From Thiomargarita sp. (GTDB lineage Bacteria; Pseudomonadota; Gammaproteobacteria; Beggiatoales; Beggiatoaceae): a DNA stretch of 6,073 bases. Under the pieces are notes generated by a model. It was given only the letters and a program-made list of their open reading frames with translations, was not told the origin of the DNA and ran no database searches. Location: positions 1-6,073 of the forward strand of contig JAUXCJ010000083.1 of assembly GCA_030618965.1 (NCBI GenBank), written 5' to 3'. Below, one piece after another: positions 1 to 5,739 of the stretch (position 1 is its first letter; each line of letters opens with the position of its first letter). The position numbers were made by a program, and so were the translations under genes.

Positions 1-3000
1 GGTACATGTGCCGCTCTACCTGCTTGCCACTGCCATTGTCATAAAACTTAATTTTCTCATTTAATTCAATATATTCTTCTGGTTGCGCTAACCAACTCTT
101 CAAAGAATAAATCACCCTACCCGGAAAACGCAGTAATCTCATCTTCGGCGCCGGCAAGGAAATAAAATCAGGTTCTCCAGGCTCTAAAGAAGCTGGGTTA
201 TAGCGGGGATAACCTTTTCTAATCAGATTATTGAGTTTCTCTCTTTGACGCAAATCGGCATCACAAGCCACATAACTAGGTAAGAAAGGTGTACCCGCCT
301 CAATATTATCTTTTTCATAATCGGCAATATTTAGTGCGGCATCTGTAGTTTCAGTGAGTTTTTGTAAAGGCAATAATTTTGCCCCTTCATGATGCCCCAT
401 ACTAATTGCTGCTACAATCGCCGAGGTGCCATAGTCAATACAGAGCCAAGAACGATGAGGCAGTTTTTCTAAGCCCAAGGGTAGTTTGATATGGAATTGA
501 TGCTGACGACGCGCTGATTTCCCCGGTTCGCCAAATTTTATATCCAAATCAATTTGTAAGAAAATCTCCCCATTAATGCTATAACGCTTATCGCTGCGAG
601 TGCGACTAATATCCAAGGGATGGGCATCCAATTGTTCATCAGTGCCTGCGCGTCCATTTTGGATTTCTTCAATCAGACGAGTATTAATATGAATACCCAA
701 GGTTTTGGGTTTTTCTCTTTCTTTAACTTGAATAATTTTGCCAGCTTTAAAAGCACCAATTGAACTACCCGTACCCAGACGAATTAAATCATCAAATTGA
801 TAACCAGAATCCAACACGATTTTAGTCTTAATGTCATCCGTAACCAATACTTGATAGTTGACAATCCCCGTCAGCTCTTCATCATTTGAAAAACCTTCAT
901 TGATAAACTGTATATCAAATAAATGAGTATCAGAAGTCCTGTCTTGAAACTTAACCAAATAAGGTTCCAGTCTCAAGGTATTTTGGGGCAATGGCTCGAC
1001 ATCAGCCGCAAATTTGCCATTAACGGCTTTTCTATAAACGGACTCATTTTGATAGGTATTTTTATTCGGTTCTTTGCTCCAAAAAACCCGATAAGCCTTT
1101 CTAAATTGTAAAACATCAAGGAACAAATCTGCCTGTCTTGGATCTCTAAATAAGGTAAAACTATGTGGACCAACTTGCGAATGCTGAGCATAATCGCCTT
1201 TTAATTCAAAAGTATAATCCACACCGCCAGGGTCTTTTGGCGGATTATGAATAATCTCGCTATCGCAAACAATCACCGCTGTTCTGCTAACTTTATGATC
1301 CTTCAAGGCAGAAACTCTGACTTCTCTTCCACCTTGAAGCTTTAAAGCACCTCTTTGCAAAGGCAACATTTTATGATCATAACCAACAATATCAAACTGT
1401 TCAATAAAATCTACGGCAAATTGATGCTTGCTTTGGCTATGAAAAATAAAACTAGCAAAAGGACGTTCTAGTTCGCCAGATTTGCCTGAAAACACACATC
1501 TAGTCCGTTCTTTTTCAAATTCAATCAGAGGCGGTTGTGGACGTTCAGGAATTAATTCCAAGTCAAAGGGCATTTGAACCTCAAGCTGGCACTGTTTCCC
1601 CCAATGCTTATAGCGCATTTTGGCTAATAATTTAGGATTGAGAATCTGTGGTTCTTCATCAATAGCTCCTTCTGCTTTAAAATCGGTGATTACATCAGTT
1701 GCCAAAAATACTTGAATAGGCGTATTATGCGTTACCAAATAGTGCTGGTTAGAAACTAAAATAGTATTATCTACAATATCGACAAAGCCAAATGGTTTAC
1801 CATCTGTTTCTGCCAGTTCAAAACCGTGTTCATTTAAGTCACCATTATCTAGCGACACTTGAGCCTGTTTACTTAAACTGGATAAAAAACTGGTTTCATT
1901 TTCAACCATTAAAGTACCCACCAGCAATTTAGCTCCCGCTTGCTGATTAAAATCCAAACTAACTTTTTGCGCTGGTTGCCACACCAATCTGGCTTTATTA
2001 AAACGAAAATAATAAAAAATAATATAAACTATAATAGAAATTAAAATAAGAGCTGCAATTAGCAAGAAATATTTTTTAAGATTACGCAACTGCTGACTGG
2101 AATCATAAACTCTTTTTTCAGTTTCCCGCTGATTTATAATTCGTGTAACTGCTTGTTCTGGTGACAAACCTTGCGTATCTGAATCAGTATATTGTCTAGT
2201 CAATCCCAAATTATTTAACTTAATTTCATTCCAGTCTAAGCCACCATTATCGTAAGTTTCGATTTTGATGACTTGAGTTGGCTCAGGAATCAAATCAATG
2301 ATTTTCCAACCTTTATCCAAAGTATCCAAATAATAATGACTATAAATCGGTGAACCGTCTTTTAATTTTCCACTGTCATACAAAAACTTTACGGAAAAAT
2401 ACAATTGGGCTTTATTCAAATCGGAATCGTCCGCCTGCAAATGTAAATCCGGATGTACAAGCTTCAACAAAGAGGGAATATATAAACCCTTTTGTTCAGA
2501 ATAACACAACTCAGTTTGCCCCTCAGAACAAGTCTCAATGGTAATTGTTTTGGGATTAGATTTACTCGGAAATTCATAGCCTCCCACTTGCCAAACTCCA
2601 TTGCTCGTCGTATTCATAAACGCCAAAGTGATTTCAAAAGGGTGAGCTCGCTGAGAAGGCAAAATTCGTAACGGAATATCTGGGATAATCTTAAGCTTAT
2701 TATCAGATACGGCTAAACGATCTAAATAAATTTCTTTTTTATAATCAATCAAATTATGCTCATTGGCATCCAAAGGCTCAATTTCTGTCACCCGATAACG
2801 AATCAAATGATAATCTTTAGGAAAAGCCCCGTGCTTAAATCGATTCTTATCATCAATGGTAAACACCCAGTTTTCGGCAAAATGAAAAGCTTTATTTACT
2901 GGACGAACGATTTTAGCAACGGCATCAATATCAGCCACCCCCTCTTTTTTACTCAAAAACACCAATTCCTTACCTGGGCTAGTTTCTCCATAAGTAGCAC

Positions 3001-3613
3001 CATTATCAACAATAATCAAAAAAGTTTTAGCAAACAACAAATCCCAGTTTTTATTTTTTTCTAACTTACGTTGAATATAAGGCAAAATGGTGCTTTCAGC
3101 CAAAACATTAGAAAAAGTATGACCTTTGGCACGACAAGGATGATTCAACCATCTTTGTAAGCTTTTTTGAAAATTTCTTTTGGTTTTGCTCTTTGCCAGC
3201 AACTGCAATTCAAAAAAATGTTCATCTTTCGCTGAAAAATCAATCGAAGTTCGACAAGCTGATTTCAATTTGGCATTATGATGTATATCAGCAAACACTA
3301 CTGATAAATAATCAGATTGAGGATGATACTGGGGCAAATTATCCAACTTGGCTCGGCTTTTTCTAATCACACCCCTGCCAGCTTCAAGCAATGGCAATTT
3401 ATTATCAAACAACAAAGTCGGCAAAGTTTTTTTAATTTTTTTCAAACCATTCCTTTTTGTAATTAAACTTGAATCACGAATAATCACAATAAAATGATTA
3501 CCAACTTCTCGCGCCTGTAAAGGCTGAGAGAAAATTGGGATAGAACAAATCAATGTTAGCCCTGTAAACATCAAAATGGTAAAACTTGCTAATAGTTTTT
3601 TTAAGTTATTCAT
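1..3613 (-). CDS. Membrane-spanning periplasmic vWA-like / cytoplasmic Hsp70-actin-like ATPase fusion protein (3' end outside window)
   Basis: Reading leftward from ATG at 3613-3611, the frame stays open for 1204 codons to the window edge, so the C-terminus is missing. An in-frame TGA at 3625-3623 makes this ATG the first usable start. Visible order: signal peptide (about 1-34); vWA-like domain (about 38-240) with D47-S48-S49 after a hydrophobic strand, T166 and D203-N-G; beta-rich region (241-510); one transmembrane helix (515-537) followed by R/K; beta-rich cytoplasmic region (541-1050); then an ASKHA phosphate-1 loop, IDYGTSAIVAA, with D1060 as key acid, and a TPFLPSYV segment resembling the Hsp70 TPS region. 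An Hsp70-type ATPase domain is roughly 380 residues, so at least about 230 more should lie beyond the edge. The gene overlaps the kinase by 8 nt, implying coupled translation. The likely role is a transmembrane sensor or scaffold with an ATP-driven switch; its substrate is unknown. The frame and topology are firm, the vWA and ASKHA assignments good, and function is inference. Confidence 0.92.
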   Translation of the reverse strand, partial: MNNLKKLLASFTILMFTGLTLICSIPIFSQPLQAREVGNHFIVIIRDSSLITKRNGLKKIKKTLPTLLFDNKLPLLEAGRGVIRKSRAKLDNLPQYHPQSDYLSVVFADIHHNAKLKSACRTSIDFSAKDEHFFELQLLAKSKTKRNFQKSLQRWLNHPCRAKGHTFSNVLAESTILPYIQRKLEKNKNWDLLFAKTFLIIVDNGATYGETSPGKELVFLSKKEGVADIDAVAKIVRPVNKAFHFAENWVFTIDDKNRFKHGAFPKDYHLIRYRVTEIEPLDANEHNLIDYKKEIYLDRLAVSDNKLKIIPDIPLRILPSQRAHPFEITLAFMNTTSNGVWQVGGYEFPSKSNPKTITIETCSEGQTELCYSEQKGLYIPSLLKLVHPDLHLQADDSDLNKAQLYFSVKFLYDSGKLKDGSPIYSHYYLDTLDKGWKIIDLIPEPTQVIKIETYDNGGLDWNEIKLNNLGLTRQYTDSDTQGLSPEQAVTRIINQRETEKRVYDSSQQLRNLKKYFLLIAALILISIIVYIIFYYFRFNKARLVWQPAQKVSLDFNQQAGAKLLVGTLMVENETSFLSSLSKQAQVSLDNGDLNEHGFELAETDGKPFGFVDIVDNTILVSNQHYLVTHNTPIQVFLATDVITDFKAEGAIDEEPQILNPKLLAKMRYKHWGKQCQLEVQMPFDLELIPERPQPPLIEFEKERTRCVFSGKSGELERPFASFIFHSQSKHQFAVDFIEQFDIVGYDHKMLPLQRGALKLQGGREVRVSALKDHKVSRTAVIVCDSEIIHNPPKDPGGVDYTFELKGDYAQHSQVGPHSFTLFRDPRQADLFLDVLQFRKAYRVFWSKEPNKNTYQNESVYRKAVNGKFAADVEPLPQNTLRLEPYLVKFQDRTSDTHLFDIQFINEGFSNDEELTGIVNYQVLVTDDIKTKIVLDSGYQFDDLIRLGTGSSIGAFKAGKIIQVKEREKPKTLGIHINTRLIEEIQNGRAGTDEQLDAHPLDISRTRSDKRYSINGEIFLQIDLDIKFGEPGKSARRQHQFHIKLPLGLEKLPHRSWLCIDYGTSAIVAAISMGHHEGAKLLPLQKLTETTDAALNIADYEKDNIEAGTPFLPSYVACDADLRQREKLNNLIRKGYPRYNPASLEPGEPDFISLPAPKMRLLRFPGRVIYSLKSWLAQPEEYIELNEKIKFYDNGSGKQVERHMY
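2..451 (-). other. Start of Hsp70/actin-type (ASKHA) ATPase domain (residues 1055-1204, truncated)
   Basis: SWLCIDYGTSAIVAAISMG matches the first phosphate loop of the Hsp70/actin/hexokinase superfamily (hydrophobic-D-x-G-T-S/T, then small residues), with D1060, G1062, T1063 and S1064. About 45 residues later, GTPFLPSYVACD resembles the Hsp70 region where R-x-TPS-x-V occurs, and RVIYSLKSWLAQ occupies the place of the Hsp70 K-R-L-I-G helix. The second phosphate loop and adenosine motif would lie past the left edge. E. coli YegD is an Hsp70-like relative found next to a kinase and a vWA gene, which supports the assignment. Confidence 0.72.
464..1993 (-). other. Uncharacterised beta-rich cytoplasmic region (residues 541-1050)
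   Basis: About 510 residues of strand-rich sequence separate the membrane helix from the ATPase loop. Short strands recur around proline-rich joints (for example LIPERPQPPLIEFE near 687-700 and EPLPQNTLRLEP near 873-884). This suggests several beta-sandwich modules in tandem, perhaps Ig-like or adhesin-like folds placed inside the cell. I do not recognise a family and see no enzyme motif. It could act as a spacer, a docking surface for the kinase and vWA partners, or an assembly scaffold. Confidence 0.45.
2003..2071 (-). other. Single transmembrane helix of the fusion protein (residues 515-537)
   Basis: About 23 residues, nearly all I, L, V, A, F and Y, interrupt an otherwise soluble protein. 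They are followed by RFNKAR, consistent with positive-inside orientation and the C-terminal part in the cytoplasm. Together with the signal peptide this gives an N-out, C-in single-pass topology after cleavage. Residues just before the helix (LRNLKK) are also basic, so the charge bias alone is not decisive; the ATPase loop further on supports a cytoplasmic C-terminus. Confidence 0.88.
2084..2893 (-). other. Beta-rich periplasmic stalk of the fusion protein (residues 241-510)
   Basis: Alternating hydrophobic and polar residues suggest beta-sandwich folds between the vWA-like domain and the membrane. C362 and C370 (TCSEGQTELC) are spaced for a local disulfide loop, consistent with an oxidising compartment. 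The last part (about 480-512) is rich in E, Q, R and K and looks helical, like a juxtamembrane linker. I recognise no named family. Confidence 0.5.
2894..3502 (-). other. Periplasmic vWA-like domain with partly degenerate MIDAS (residues 38-240)
   Basis: The segment follows the vWA order of metal-site elements: strand FIVIIRDSS with D47 and S49 (the last Ser of DxSxS is replaced by I51); a second strand LSVVFADI (103-110) where vWA domains carry their sVvfFs strand; HTFSNVL with T166 as candidate MIDAS threonine; and TFLIIVDNG with D203 in place of the usual TDG aspartate. C120 and C160 lie inside it and could form a disulfide in the periplasm. Incomplete DxSxS suggests weak or altered metal binding. 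This assignment rests on motif order and spacing, not an alignment. Confidence 0.6.
3512..3613 (-). other. N-terminal signal peptide of the vWA/ASKHA fusion protein
   Basis: Residues 1-34 carry a basic n-region (NNLKK), a hydrophobic core (about 7-28) and a polar end, with a plausible signal peptidase I site after A34 (PLQA then REVG). C23 in the core is not preceded by the small residue required for a lipobox, so a lipoprotein is unlikely. If left uncleaved, the segment would act as a membrane anchor; either way the following domain is placed outside the cytoplasm. Confidence 0.75.
3606..3613 (-). other. 8-nt stop/start overlap between kinase and fusion genes
   Basis: On the minus strand ATGAATAA contains both the start of the fusion gene and the TAA stop of the kinase gene, one frame apart. 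No clear Shine-Dalgarno precedes this ATG, so initiation probably relies on ribosomes finishing the kinase. This points to coupled synthesis of the two proteins. Confidence 0.9.
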
Positions 3614-5000
3614 AATTATTTTTCAGCACCTCAACAACACAACCATGCGCTGCCTGAGAAAGTTGTATTTGTACCCCCGCCTTTAGTTCTACTGCTTTAT
3701 TAATATCAACCCTCTGCCCTGCTGGTGAAATCATAGATTTTAAAGCTTGATTAATCAATAACCATTTTCCCTGATAAAAAACACAATAGGCTTGAACTGT
3801 CCTATCCAGATGATGTTCGGCAGGAAAAATATTATCAAAAACATGCCACAACAATAAACATTGTCCGTCATAAACAACTAGCTCCCATTGTTTAACCCGC
3901 TTTTTGTTGAGTATTTTTAAAATGGGAAAAGCTGCTTTAATCGGAGTTCCACAAAACGGGCAAACTATCCTTTTTTGCTCTAGCCTCACCACAAACCATT
4001 GCTGTTTACAGTTTAAATTAGAGCAAGGATATAATAAATGCCAAGTTTTAATTAAAGCTTTTTCCCATTGATAGGCAGTTGGTCTTTTATAAGGTGCGTG
4101 TAATCCGCTCACAAAGGCTTTATAAAAAAGTGTAGTTAATGCTGAACCTAGTGCTGTTACTGGCACTTTAAGAGGTTCAATTGGGTAATTTGAAGAATCT
4201 TCAGGATGTTCAATAAATAAGGCTTTTTTTCCCAAACTTAGTCGTTCGTCTTCTTCAACGGAGTTCAGAGAATGGACTTGTCGGCCCCGCAACGGATGAC
4301 GATTGAGTAAATATTCATAAATCAGCACTGCTAGCGCGTGTTGATCAGTGCGAATATTGGCGAATTGTTTATTAGGATTATTTGCAGCTAGAGTAATGGT
4401 GGTGAGTACTTCTGGGGCAATATAACCGGGCGTACCTTCAACAAGGGACGGAAATATTGGTGGAACAGTGATAGAATCAATATCAATAATAATCATCTGC
4501 CCGGAGGCGGGATCAATTAGAACGTTGTTATCAGATAAATCTGAATGGGCCAAGCCTGCAAAATGTAAACGCCTGACGGCGCGAGCTAGGAGAATACAAA
4601 TGTTAAAATAATTAATCCAAGGCCCTAGTGCCTCTTTGGGCAAATATTGCCGCAATTTTGGACTGATAAACCAACGGCTTTTTTTTTCCAAACCTTTCCA
4701 ACGCCCAGTGCTAAAAAAGAAATTATTTGGATAAACCGGCGTTATTATACCTAAGTACGGTTTAACGATAATTCCAGTAGGCCAACAAAATAGTCGTTTC
4801 CAATAATCAGCATTAATAGTTGGATTAAATTCATTCAGAATATGTTGTAGGCGTCGCAAACGATTTATATCCGTTTTGTCTTTATAAAAAGAAAGAACAT
4901 ATTTTCTATCCTTAGATAAATAAACGGCTTTCATTGCTCCTTCCCCGCTCATTTCAGGAAAATATTCAATAATGCGCCCATCCTCTAATTGCGCTTTCAT
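3606..5000 (-). CDS. Divergent Ser/Thr-kinase-like protein with zinc ribbon and FHA-like C-terminus (TerY/YegI-associated type)
   Basis: 464 residues, starting at ATG 5000. The kinase-like domain spans about 10-320: possible glycine loop SGEGAMK (18-24); catalytic loop HSDLSDNN with H152, D154 and N159; DID (D173-I174-D175) in place of DFG; a textbook GTPGYIAPE activation-loop end (189-197); D219 in TDQHALAV; and R306 in KRPTAYQW. The strand that normally holds the ATP-binding lysine reads YVLSFYKDK, so S37 may replace it, unless K40 serves. Next comes a zinc ribbon (C326-x4-C331, C347-x2-C350), then a beta-rich tail (361-464) with FHA-like spacing. There is no transmembrane segment, so it is cytoplasmic. 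It lies 17 nt after the vWA gene and overlaps the next gene by 8 nt. Kinases beside TerY/YegL-type vWA proteins are known from TerY-P and yeg clusters. Catalytic Asp, Asn and DFG-Asp are kept, so activity is plausible; the target could be either operon partner. Family assignment is firm, substrate unknown. Confidence 0.93.
   Translation of the reverse strand: MKAQLEDGRIIEYFPEMSGEGAMKAVYLSKDRKYVLSFYKDKTDINRLRRLQHILNEFNPTINADYWKRLFCWPTGIIVKPYLGIITPVYPNNFFFSTGRWKGLEKKSRWFISPKLRQYLPKEALGPWINYFNICILLARAVRRLHFAGLAHSDLSDNNVLIDPASGQMIIIDIDSITVPPIFPSLVEGTPGYIAPEVLTTITLAANNPNKQFANIRTDQHALAVLIYEYLLNRHPLRGRQVHSLNSVEEDERLSLGKKALFIEHPEDSSNYPIEPLKVPVTALGSALTTLFYKAFVSGLHAPYKRPTAYQWEKALIKTWHLLYPCSNLNCKQQWFVVRLEQKRIVCPFCGTPIKAAFPILKILNKKRVKQWELVVYDGQCLLLWHVFDNIFPAEHHLDRTVQAYCVFYQGKWLLINQALKSMISPAGQRVDINKAVELKAGVQIQLSQAAHGCVVEVLKNNYE
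3609..3920 (-). other. FHA-like beta-rich C-terminal domain of the kinase protein (residues 361-464)
   Basis: The tail consists of short strands with the pattern hydrophobic-x-hydrophobic, then GKWLLINQ, SPAGQRVDIN, ELKAGVQIQL and GCVVEVL. The order (strand ending in N, loop, strand with N, then A-G-x-x-I-x-L) recalls FHA domains, which bind phosphothreonine. The conserved FHA G-R and S-x-x-H motifs are not evident, so a phosphopeptide-binding role is only a hypothesis. Another small beta-sandwich is equally possible. Confidence 0.4.
3951..4025 (-). other. Zinc ribbon in the kinase protein (C326, C331, C347, C350)
   Basis: Two cysteine pairs, PCSNLNC and CPFCG, sit 15 residues apart just after the kinase-like domain. 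This is the usual treble-strand zinc-ribbon arrangement and probably binds one Zn ion. It joins the kinase-like domain to the FHA-like tail and may mediate contact with partner proteins. The metal is inferred from the cysteine spacing. Confidence 0.8.
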
Positions 5001-5017
5001 CAGTAACGCAAAAAACG

Positions 5018-5656
5018 CTATGGCACAATCTGAATTTGCGGCGGTGGCGGCGGTAAATCAACAGGCAGTTCTTTTGCCATCATTTCAATACTTTTGCTAG
5101 TCACTAAAATAGAGTGGCTCATCCACTGAAAAAAGGCTTTCAAGGTTCCTGGAGATAATTCTTCAGATTTTAATACAGTATCAGTTATATATTTTAAATT
5201 ATTAATATCAGCCTTATTTCCTGCGGCAAAGGTAATTAAGTTTGCAATATTTTGTTTTTTCAGATTATCCGCAGCATCTTTCCAAACATCTGTCGGCAAA
5301 CCATCTGTCATTAAAAAAACCAATGGTTTCCAATCACCTTTTTGCGATTCAGTGTTTTTGCGAACTTCTGTTTCTAAACAGGTTTTTAATAATTGTAAAG
5401 CTGCACCTAATGCGGTTGTGCCACTCGCTTGAATTTGTGGCTCTTTAAATAGCATCAATTCAGTTAAAGGTATCAATTGTTGAGCGGTGCTATGAAATGT
5501 AATCACTGACAAATAAACGGTTTCGATAGCCATCGGCTCAGTGCTCAAATCATCTAATAAAGCTCTTAAGCCCTGTCTGACTTGTTCAATGGGTTGCCCC
5601 GTCATAGATGAAGAGCAGTCTAATAATAGGTAAACTGGTAAACGGCGTATAGACAT
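5018..5656 (-). CDS. TerY/YegL-type vWA domain protein with intact MIDAS
   Basis: 212 residues from ATG at 5656; an in-frame TAA lies just upstream, so no longer start exists. Almost the whole protein is one vWA domain. The MIDAS metal site is complete: D13-x-S15-x-S17 in LLDCSSSM, T81 in SGTTALGAAL and D118 in LMTDGLPTD. The opening RRLPVYLLLDCSSSM, then GQPIEQVRQGL and SVITF, is typical of TerY and YegL, and the length is about that of TerY. No signal peptide or membrane helix is present, so it acts in the cytoplasm. The C-terminus ends in five consecutive prolines (202-206) and a short hydrophobic tail, a possible docking peptide. vWA proteins of this class bind protein partners through a divalent metal; in TerY-P and yeg clusters they accompany a kinase and PP2C phosphatase. 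Here it is the first gene of the operon. Family is certain; partner and process are inferred. The name terY is not assigned because the ter genes are absent. Confidence 0.96.
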   Translation of the reverse strand: MSIRRLPVYLLLDCSSSMTGQPIEQVRQGLRALLDDLSTEPMAIETVYLSVITFHSTAQQLIPLTELMLFKEPQIQASGTTALGAALQLLKTCLETEVRKNTESQKGDWKPLVFLMTDGLPTDVWKDAADNLKKQNIANLITFAAGNKADINNLKYITDTVLKSEELSPGTLKAFFQWMSHSILVTSKSIEMMAKELPVDLPPPPPQIQIVP

Positions 5657-5667
5657 AATAAAAAAGC

Positions 5668-5695
5668 TTGCTTAAATTCTATTAAAAGCTATAAA
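5668..5695 (+). promoter_or_regulatory. Candidate sigma-70 promoter for the PH-domain gene
   Basis: TATAAA at 5690-5695 matches the -10 consensus in five of six bases. TTGCTT at 5668-5673 matches the -35 in its important TTG and is separated by 16 nt. Transcription would start near 5702, giving a leader of about 38 nt. In sequence this AT-rich such matches occur by chance, so this is tentative. Confidence 0.4.
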
Positions 5696-5725
5696 ATGAA
5701 AAAGGTTTTATTATTAATTTTTTAT

Positions 5726-5730
5726 AAGGG
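5726..5730 (+). promoter_or_regulatory. Shine-Dalgarno sequence deciding the GTG start of the PH-domain gene
   Basis: AAGGG lies 9 nt before GTG at 5740. An in-frame TAA at 5731-5733 rules out a longer protein. The first in-frame ATG (5788) has no such site before it, so GTG is the preferred start. The three leftward genes lack a comparable site. Confidence 0.75.
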
Positions 5731-5739
5731 TAAATTATA

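Larger units (their letters stand above)
5657..5739. promoter_or_regulatory. Divergent intergenic promoter region
   Basis: These 83 AT-rich bases are the only noncoding gap of any size and must hold promoters for both the leftward operon and the rightward PH gene. For the leftward operon a TAGAAT hexamer (5681-5676, minus strand) is a possible -10, but no good -35 stands at the proper distance and the leader would be only about 12 nt. The operator sites, if any, are not recognisable; no convincing inverted repeat was found. Confidence 0.6.

Noticed and set aside
923..1191. Short ORFs on both strands (plus 923-1111, minus 973-1191) within the fusion gene
   Set aside because: Both lie in other frames of a continuous 1204-codon frame, have no Shine-Dalgarno or recognisable domain, and look like shadows.
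2350..3064. Plus-strand ORFs 2350-2544 and 2756-3064
   Set aside because: They are antisense to the fusion gene; the translations have no family resemblance and low-complexity composition typical of a reverse frame.
3536..3613. Lipoprotein signal at C23 of the fusion protein
   Set aside because: The residues before the cysteine are T-L-I, not the L-x-G/A/S pattern needed by signal peptidase II.
5242..5448. Plus-strand ORF antisense to the vWA gene
   Set aside because: It covers the conserved MIDAS-bearing region of the vWA protein in reverse and has no motif or ribosome site of its own.
5657..5739. Rho-independent terminator or riboswitch in the divergent gap
   Set aside because: No GC-rich stem followed by a T-run is present, and the two flanking genes both start here, so no terminator is expected.
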